This document shows, piece by piece, positions 58,570 to 64,000 of a DNA stretch of 64,000 nucleotides (positions within the stretch are counted from its first letter, which is position 1; every line of letters starts with the position of its first letter). Origin of the DNA: Pseudomonas sp. B20(2017) (lineage in GTDB: Bacteria; Pseudomonadota; Gammaproteobacteria; Pseudomonadales; Pseudomonadaceae); contig NZ_NEJP01000005.1 of NCBI RefSeq assembly GCF_002113125.1, forward strand, positions 254,450-318,449, in the 5' to 3' direction. The notes under the pieces are model-generated. The model saw only the letters and a list, made by a program, of their open reading frames with translations, was not told the DNA's origin and made no database searches. The translations under genes and the position numbers were made by a program.

Positions 58570-58902
58570 GGGAGTTTCCGGACTGCAGATGGGTGCACGC
58601 GGGCAGGTGCGTCAATGTGCCATTTTTCGGTGCGCCAGCGCCATCCCCTTAGCCAGCTAACGAACTATTCATTCGTCGTCACTGAAGTGATAGCGCAACG
58701 CCATGGTCTGAATCTTGCCTTGCTTATCCGCTTGAACGCGGCGCCCTTACAAAGGGCATCGAGAATGGGAAGTTTCGCTACAGAGCCAGCCTACAGAGCG
58801 GGCGAGAGTGAACTTTCGAGGCCTTTTAGCAGGGCACCAATCCCGGTCGCAACGACCGCGATGCACGCCGATGGTGCGTGGTGTCCAGAGGAGTCATGAG
58901 GC
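58570..58902. other. Divergent intergenic region between MFS and chemoreceptor genes
   Basis: 333 bp. It must hold both promoters. I see no convincing gene or structure beyond an AGAGGAG ribosome site (58887-58893) for the chemoreceptor. Confidence 0.6.
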
Positions 58903-60960
58903 ATGCAGGCTTTTTTATCACCGGGGATCGGATTGCTGGGGCGGTTTGGCTTCGCGCGTAAATTCCAGTTGTTGTTTCTACTGTTTATCCTGCCTTTGGC
59001 CGGCAGCCTGTTGATGATCGGCCAGGATTATCGCGACAAACTCAATCTGATCGCCGGCGAGCGCGCCGGTGTGCGGCAATTGCTCGCCCTCGATGCACTC
59101 GACAACCTGCTCGCCGCCCAACGCGACCGCGCCGCCCGCTGGCGCGCCACGGAAACCAACCGTCAGCCGACGCCTGCAACCCTTGCGGCGATGGCTGCGT
59201 TCGATGGCGTACAACCTGCTCTCGCCCAAGCCACGCTGGATCTGGGCAATGCCTTGCAAGCCGAAGGCGCGGAAGGCGAAACCCTGACCCGCTATCAGGC
59301 CCTGCAAGCCGCGCTCAATGGTCTGGACTCGAAAAGCCTTTCCGGTGTTGGTTGGTGGCCGGACGGTTACGACCGTTTCACCAACGCCCTCAGCGCCCTA
59401 CAAGCCTTGCGCGAGCAGATCGCGATGGACAACCGCCTGATCCTCGCGCCGTGGCTGGAAACCTATCTGCTGACGCAAATTTCCACCCAGCACGCGCCAG
59501 ATCTGATCGAGCGTGTCGGCCGACTGGCAGCTGTGGGTCAGGCGTCCGTGGTGTCCGGCCAGTTCACCCTGCAAAGCCGTCTGCAACTGCGCGACCTGCG
59601 CAGCCGCATCGGCGATGCCCGCGAACAACTAGTGAAAACCGCGAGCTTGCTCGAAGCGCGTCTGCCGCCGGCCCTGCAAGGCTGGGCCGGGCAGTATCAC
59701 GACAGCCTCAAACAGCTGGATGCCGGTTTGAAAGTGCTGGATGACGGCGTGTTCGGCGGCAGCATCAATCTCAAGCCTGAAGAATTCGAGCGCAGCCTCG
59801 ACGCCCTGCTCGGCAACCTCGCCACGCTGCGCCAGCAATCGCTGGTGTCGCTGGATCAGCGGCTGGATGACTACCACGGATCGGCGATTCGTCAGTTCAT
59901 TCTTGTCGCGGCGGTCTTCGGTTTCCTGTTGCTGGCGGCGCTGTACTTGTTCATCTGCCTGCAAGCCTCGATCCGCCGCAGCGCCAGCGGCATCACGCTG
60001 CTGGCCGAGGCCTTGCGCGACGGCAATCTGAGCCTGCAAGTGCCTGTCGTGGGCCGTGATGAACTGGCGTCGATCAGCACCGCACTCAACGTGGCCGTGG
60101 TGCAATTGCGCACCAGTCTGCTCGGTGTCGATCACGAGACTTCGCAATTGAGCAACGCCGTGCGCAGCCTCAACGATCACTCCAGCGGCGCTCTCAGCGA
60201 AGTCGAAGCGCAGCAATTGCAGATCAGCCAGATCGCCGCAGCGGCCACGCAACTGGCTGCGACGTCTCAAGGTGTGGCGCAGAGTTGTGAACAGGCTTCC
60301 GGCAGTGCCCAGCAAACCCGGCGCATCGCTGCCGACAGCAGCCGCGACAGTCAACGGACCACGGCGAGCATTCAACAGCTCAATCAGCGCCTGAACGAAA
60401 CCGCAGCAGCGCTCGGCCGGGTCAGCGAGCAAGGGCAGCAGATTCAATTGGTGGTCGACACTATTCGTGGCGTCGCCGAGCAGACCAACCTGCTCGCACT
60501 CAACGCCGCTATCGAAGCAGCTCGCGCCGGAGAACAAGGTCGTGGTTTTGCCGTGGTGGCCGACGAGGTGCGCAGCCTGTCGCAACGTACGCAATCGTCC
60601 ACGGCGCAGATCGCCGGCACGGTCGACAGCCTGCGCAACACGGTCAATGAAGCCGTGAGCCTGATGGAGGCTGCGTGCGGCCAGGCGCAATCGGACGCGG
60701 AAGCGGTCACGGGACTTGGCGAACGCCTGGGAGAAATCGCCAGCGCCGTGCAGAGCGTCACCGACACCCTCGCCCAGATCGCCACGGCGGTCGAAGAACA
60801 GGCCAGCACCGCCGATGAGGTCAGCGGCAATATCCAGCAGGTGGATCAGGCGGCGGTTCGCCTGCTCGAAGGCGCGCGGGCCGTGAACCTCGCGGCGGAC
60901 ACCTTGAGCCAGGGCAGCCATGCCTTGAGTACCAACACCGGAAGATTTCAGCTGCATTGA
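58903..60960 (+). CDS. Methyl-accepting chemotaxis protein with long helical sensor
   Basis: A 685-residue chemoreceptor. TM1 at about 22-40; a periplasmic region of about 290 residues rich in Leu, Gln and Ala that looks all-helical; TM2 at about 332-355; HAMP; and the signalling tip [20 protein letters not shown] (from about 523). The sensor is not of Cache type and looks like a large helical (NIT- or HBM-like) domain. The ligand is unknown. AGAGGAG supports the start. Monocistronic, closed by a hairpin. Confidence 0.88.
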   Translation: MQAFLSPGIGLLGRFGFARKFQLLFLLFILPLAGSLLMIGQDYRDKLNLIAGERAGVRQLLALDALDNLLAAQRDRAARWRATETNRQPTPATLAAMAAFDGVQPALAQATLDLGNALQAEGAEGETLTRYQALQAALNGLDSKSLSGVGWWPDGYDRFTNALSALQALREQIAMDNRLILAPWLETYLLTQISTQHAPDLIERVGRLAAVGQASVVSGQFTLQSRLQLRDLRSRIGDAREQLVKTASLLEARLPPALQGWAGQYHDSLKQLDAGLKVLDDGVFGGSINLKPEEFERSLDALLGNLATLRQQSLVSLDQRLDDYHGSAIRQFILVAAVFGFLLLAALYLFICLQASIRRSASGITLLAEALRDGNLSLQVPVVGRDELASISTALNVAVVQLRTSLLGVDHETSQLSNAVRSLNDHSSGALSEVEAQQLQISQIAAAATQLAATSQGVAQSCEQASGSAQQTRRIAADSSRDSQRTTASIQQLNQRLNETAAALGRVSEQGQQIQLVVDTIRGVAEQTNLLALNAAIEAARAGEQGRGFAVVADEVRSLSQRTQSSTAQIAGTVDSLRNTVNEAVSLMEAACGQAQSDAEAVTGLGERLGEIASAVQSVTDTLAQIATAVEEQASTADEVSGNIQQVDQAAVRLLEGARAVNLAADTLSQGSHALSTNTGRFQLH

Positions 60961-60964
60961 AAGC

Positions 60965-60994
60965 CCCTCCCGCCCCGATTTTCGGTGCGGGAGG
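60965..60994 (+). terminator. Hairpin after chemoreceptor gene
   Basis: CCTCCCGC (60966-60973) pairs with GCGGGAGG (60987-60994), with an inner CCG/CGG around TTTT. No T run follows, so it is a weak intrinsic terminator or a 3'-end stabiliser. Confidence 0.5.
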
Positions 60995-61035
60995 ATAAGC
61001 GGTTGAAAATAAGAAGAAATATTTTGAATTTACGC

Positions 61036-61064
61036 TTGACGCTTTTCCATTTCAGGGGAATAAT
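61036..61064 (+). promoter_or_regulatory. Sigma-70 promoter of tRNA-Met
   Basis: -35 TTGACG (61036-61041), a 17-bp spacer and -10 AATAAT (61059-61064). The next bases, GCGCGCC, form a GC-rich discriminator typical of stringently (ppGpp) controlled stable-RNA promoters. Confidence 0.85.
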
Positions 61065-61075
61065 GCGCGCCACTT

Positions 61076-61152
61076 GGCTACATAGCTCAGTTGGTTAGAG
61101 CATAGCATTCATAATGCTGGGGTCCGGGGTTCAAGTCCCTGTGTAGCCACCA
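61076..61152 (+). tRNA. tRNA-Met, elongator type (anticodon CAT)
   Basis: 77 nt with encoded CCA. The acceptor stem GGCTACA/TGTAGCC is fully paired, which excludes initiator tRNA (its first pair is mismatched). Anticodon loop TTCATAA gives CAT (61110-61112). Close to E. coli elongator tRNA-Met in sequence; tRNA-Ile2 (also CAT before lysidine modification) has a different acceptor stem. Confidence 0.93.
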
Positions 61153-61158
61153 AGTACT

Positions 61159-61193
61159 AAAAACGGCTTACCGAAAGGTAGGCCGTTTTTTTA
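61159..61193 (+). terminator. Rho-independent terminator after tRNA-Met
   Basis: AAAAACGGCTTACC and GGTAGGCCGTTTTTTT pair around a GAAA (GNRA) tetraloop and end in a T run. Confidence 0.93.
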
Positions 61194-61236
61194 TGCCTCG
61201 AGAAAAGTGCCGGCCATCGTCAGCCGGCATTTTCTT

Positions 61237-62337
61237 TTATCCGGCCAGTGCCGCCAGCCCTTTCGCCCAGATCTGCCGCGTGCGTAACCCGACCATCGCC
61301 CGCCAGTCCGGGTCGGCGGGATAGAACTGCTCCAGCAAATTCAATTTGATCTCGCGCCCCGTCGCATCCAGCGGATCGCCATGCAGATGCAGCCAGTGAT
61401 CATCGCGCAGGTAACGATGCACGTCCGGCCCCGGATAAGTCCCGCACTCGATCACGAACGGCATCAGTTGCACAGTCGGCAGCGCATTGAGCAGTGCCTG
61501 CGAGGTGTAACCGGTGGCGGTTGCCGCAACGCCGGTTTCACTCAGGGTTTCGGCACCGGTGTGCAGCGTGTAGAGCCACGGACCGTAAATCGATTGCGCC
61601 TTGGCCAGCGCTGGATACGGCGCCTGGGTAATCGTCAGCAGCATCGGATGGCCGTACTCGCCGGCGCCGGTGTGCAGGTCGAAACACATCACGGCTTCAG
61701 CACCGGCCAGATGATTCCCGATGATTGAATGCAACGTGCGATTCGACCAGCTCGGCGCGAGTCCGCCAAAGAACAATCCGTCGGGATGACTGTGCTGCCC
61801 GCCCTCGACAATCGACATCACCGCCGGCCAGCCGTGCTCGGCAATTTGCGCATCGAGCAAGGCATCAGCCTTTTGTCGCTCGGGGCCGTTCAAATCGGTA
61901 CAGGCGTAAATTTCATGGAGCGCCGCGTAAGCGCGGTTATCCGGAAGCGGTCGGTTGAAATCCAGATGATTGCGGTTGAGGTCGATGTTGTCTTCGTTGA
62001 CCCGCCGCAGCCATGCCGTGCCCCACGGGTTGATCAGGTGAATCATCACCACCGCGACATCCTTCGGCAGCGACTCCGGCGTGAAATGCTTGAGCCAGTC
62101 GATCTGGCACTCCGAACCGTAATAGCCCTCAACTCCGTGGGTGCCGCTGAGCGCCACCAGGCGCCGCTTGGCCGCTGGATTCCCCAGCACCGCGACATCG
62201 GTACTCAAAGACTCGCCAAACGGCCCATTGAGCGGGTGCGCGTACGAAGAGAGCGTGGCACCCGCCACCTTCGCGGCGGCTAGAAAGCGCTCGCGCTGTT
62301 CGCGATAGCTGGGCCGGGTCGGAAACTCGTTGTGCAT
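61237..62337 (-). CDS. M14 family metallopeptidase, DUF2817
   Basis: A 366-residue protein of the carboxypeptidase-like DUF2817 family. Zinc ligands His67 and Glu70 lie in GTHGVEGYYG, and a third His in FDLHTGAGE; a late catalytic Glu is in FVIECGTYPG. There is no signal peptide, so it is probably cytoplasmic. Related proteins are annotated as peptidases or deacylases. It is divergent from ggt, another amide-cleaving enzyme. The substrate is unknown. Confidence 0.86.
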   Translation of the reverse strand: MHNEFPTRPSYREQRERFLAAAKVAGATLSSYAHPLNGPFGESLSTDVAVLGNPAAKRRLVALSGTHGVEGYYGSECQIDWLKHFTPESLPKDVAVVMIHLINPWGTAWLRRVNEDNIDLNRNHLDFNRPLPDNRAYAALHEIYACTDLNGPERQKADALLDAQIAEHGWPAVMSIVEGGQHSHPDGLFFGGLAPSWSNRTLHSIIGNHLAGAEAVMCFDLHTGAGEYGHPMLLTITQAPYPALAKAQSIYGPWLYTLHTGAETLSETGVAATATGYTSQALLNALPTVQLMPFVIECGTYPGPDVHRYLRDDHWLHLHGDPLDATGREIKLNLLEQFYPADPDWRAMVGLRTRQIWAKGLAALAG

Positions 62338-62492
62338 GGCGACCTCTTGTTGATTGTTCTGGCTTCACGTTTGCCCATGACCCTACAGAAAATCCGCCAA
62401 GGCATGAAGGACAAAAATACCTGCGGTTTGCGTCGTACACGGTCGGTCGATACAGTCCGTCAGACTTTTATCCCACGGACGGAGAGCCCCGC

Positions 62493-64000
62493 GTGTTTCC
62501 AGCCCTGCCCCTGAACCGTTTTCGCCTGCCCGCCCTGACGCTGATCATCAGCGCCATCGCCCTCACGGCCTGCAACGCCCCGCCCTCCTCGACCCTGCCG
62601 CTGGCGCCGGAAGCCGCCTCCGGCTATCGCACCGGCCTGCAAGCCAGCCACGCCGAGAAACACATGGCCGCCGCTGCCAATCCGCTGGCAGCCGAAGCCG
62701 GTCGCGAGATGTTGCGTAAAGGTGGATCGGCCATCGACGCGGCCATTGCGATGCAAGCCGTGTTGACCCTGGTCGAGCCGCAGTCCTCCGGGATCGGTGG
62801 TGGCGCGATGATCGTGCTGTGGGATGGCAAACAGGTGCGCACCTACGACGGTCGCGAAACCGCACCGGCCGGCGCGACCGAGAAGCTGTTTCTACAGGCC
62901 GACGGCAAACCGATGCCGTTCCCGCAGGCGCAGATCGGTGGACGCTCTGTCGGCACACCGGGCGTGATGCGCGCGCTGGAGCTGGCGCACAAAAAGCACG
63001 GCCGCTTGCCGTGGGCGACGTTGTTCGAGCCGGCGATCAAACTCGCCGAGCAAGGGTTCGCAATCTCGCCTCGCCTGCATTCGCTGCTGGAATCCGATCC
63101 GGTGATTCGCCACTCGCCAGACATGGCCAGCTATTTTCTGAACAGCGACGGCAGCGTCAAAGCCGTCGGCACTCGCTTGCAAAACCCGGCGCTGGCCGCC
63201 GTGCTCAAACGCATCGCCAATGAAGGTGCGGACGCGCTGTACAAAGGCGCAATCGCCGAAGAGATCGTGGCCAAGGTTCAGGGCCACACCAACCCCGGCA
63301 GCCTGTCGCTGAACGACCTTCAGCACTATCAGGCCAAGGAGCGCGCGCCCCTGTGCACCGACTACAAGCGCTGGCAGGTTTGCGGCATGCCGCCGCCATC
63401 ATCGGGCGGGATTGCGGTGGCGCAGATTCTCGGCACCTTGCAGGCCCTGGAAACCCGCGATCCGCGCCTGTCCCTGACGCCGCTCAAACCTGTGAAGACC
63501 GATAAGCCCGCCGGCATCGAACCTGCCCCGCAAGCCGTGCACCTGATCGCCGAAGCCGAGCGCCTGGCCTACGCCGACCGCGCGCAATACGTGGCCGATA
63601 CCGACTTCGTGCCGGTGCCGGTCAAAGGCCTGGTCGATCCGGGTTACCTGGCCAGCCGCGCCAGCCTGATCGGCGAACGCAGCATGGGCAGCGCTAAACC
63701 CGGCACACCGCCGGGCGTGCAGGTCGCCTACGCGCCGGATCGCTCACCGCTGCGCATTTCCACCTCACAAGTGGTGGCCGTGGATGATTTCGGTGGTGCC
63801 GTGTCGATGACCACCACCATCGAAGCAGCGTTCGGCTCGCACCTGATGGTTCAGGGCTTTTTGCTCAACAACCAGATGACCGACTTCTCGTTCATTCCCG
63901 AAGAGAACGGACAGAAAGTCGCCAACCGCGTAGAGCCCGGCAAACGACCGCGCTCATCAATGGCACCGACCCTGATCTTCGACCGCAACAGCGGCGAGTT
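62493..64000 (+). CDS. ggt: Gamma-glutamyltransferase lipoprotein, 3' end outside window
   Basis: The open frame starts at GTG 62493 with GGAGAG upstream and runs to the window end (502 codons present). The signal peptide ends in a lipobox (LTAC). The family blocks HMAAAANPLAAEAGREMLRKGG, SGIGGGAM and PPSSGGIAVAQILGTL are clear. The predicted autocleavage Thr, the nucleophile after maturation, is encoded at 63762-63764 in STSQVVAVD. It cleaves gamma-glutamyl bonds, as in glutathione, in the periplasm. The usual T-x-H-x-S motif reads T-S-Q-V-V, a variant. Confidence 0.88.
   Translation, partial: MFPALPLNRFRLPALTLIISAIALTACNAPPSSTLPLAPEAASGYRTGLQASHAEKHMAAAANPLAAEAGREMLRKGGSAIDAAIAMQAVLTLVEPQSSGIGGGAMIVLWDGKQVRTYDGRETAPAGATEKLFLQADGKPMPFPQAQIGGRSVGTPGVMRALELAHKKHGRLPWATLFEPAIKLAEQGFAISPRLHSLLESDPVIRHSPDMASYFLNSDGSVKAVGTRLQNPALAAVLKRIANEGADALYKGAIAEEIVAKVQGHTNPGSLSLNDLQHYQAKERAPLCTDYKRWQVCGMPPPSSGGIAVAQILGTLQALETRDPRLSLTPLKPVKTDKPAGIEPAPQAVHLIAEAERLAYADRAQYVADTDFVPVPVKGLVDPGYLASRASLIGERSMGSAKPGTPPGVQVAYAPDRSPLRISTSQVVAVDDFGGAVSMTTTIEAAFGSHLMVQGFLLNNQMTDFSFIPEENGQKVANRVEPGKRPRSSMAPTLIFDRNSGE

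Noticed and set aside
61076..61152. tRNA with CAT anticodon as tRNA-Ile2 or initiator tRNA
   Set aside because: The acceptor stem and anticodon arm match elongator tRNA-Met, and the first base pair is intact, unlike initiator tRNA.

Overview
This is a high-GC chromosomal window from a fluorescent Pseudomonas, most likely of the P. fluorescens group. Three things point there. The gene order from about 27.1 kb to 57.3 kb (mqo, PA4642-type gene, hpt, upp, uraA, hemH, MerR regulator, phr, pagL, murI, moeB, prmC, prfA, hemA, TPR lipoprotein, lolB, ispE, tRNA-Gln, prs, rplY, pth, ychF) is the conserved order I recall for P. aeruginosa PA4640-PA4673. The REP palindromes have the GTGGGAGCGAGC...GCTCGCGA form typical of the group. 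Many proteins match Pseudomonas-restricted families. I see no prophage, insertion sequence or CRISPR array.

Layout. 1-4.7 kb: the 3' part of a very large serralysin-like RTX protein with about 14 near-identical calcium-binding modules and a type I secretion tail. 4.7-13 kb: a likely lipid or ester utilisation locus (MalT/LAL-type LuxR regulator, DUF1329 exported protein, DUF1302 outer-membrane protein, AlkK-like acyl-CoA ligase), all on the minus strand. 13-18 kb: a divergent MFS/AraC pair, LysE exporter, D-2-hydroxyacid dehydrogenase and rsmC. 18-18.8 kb: a yybP-ykoY manganese riboswitch in front of a TMEM165/GDT1 Mn exporter. 18.8-26.4 kb: an M48 lipoprotein, a dCache chemoreceptor, a SRAP/YedK-like protein without two of its usual active-site residues, small proteins, a PlsC-like acyltransferase and a YajG lipoprotein. 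26.4-32.5 kb: mqo behind a 0.7-kb leader, then purine and pyrimidine salvage (hpt, upp, uraA).

32.5-45.3 kb holds the most interesting system. A divergent promoter region separates yfcH-hemH from a rightward set of ten tightly packed genes (FAD oxidoreductase, TIGR02450 Trp-rich protein, TudS/DUF1722 fusion, MerR/LitR-type regulator without the B12 motif, photolyase, NTF2-like, SDR, FAD amine-oxidase-like, DUF1365, Cfa-like methyltransferase, DUF2878). Direct repeats TGTACA-N12-TGTACA occur in front of both its 5' gene and its third gene. The content matches light/singlet-oxygen regulons of other proteobacteria. The Cfa-like enzyme has lost bicarbonate-site residues of true cyclopropane synthases, so I infer a light-controlled membrane-lipid modification pathway, perhaps making methylated or furan fatty acids.

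45.4-57.3 kb: core genes for peptidoglycan precursor (murI), molybdopterin activation (moeB), translation termination (prmC-prfA), haem synthesis (hemA), lipoprotein sorting (lolB), isoprenoids (ispE), PRPP (prs), 5S-binding ribosomal protein (rplY), peptidyl-tRNA hydrolase (pth) and ychF. 57.3-64 kb: a Fsr-type MFS exporter, a second chemoreceptor with a long helical sensor, tRNA-Met, an M14/DUF2817 peptidase and the 5' part of a gamma-glutamyltransferase lipoprotein that runs off the window end.
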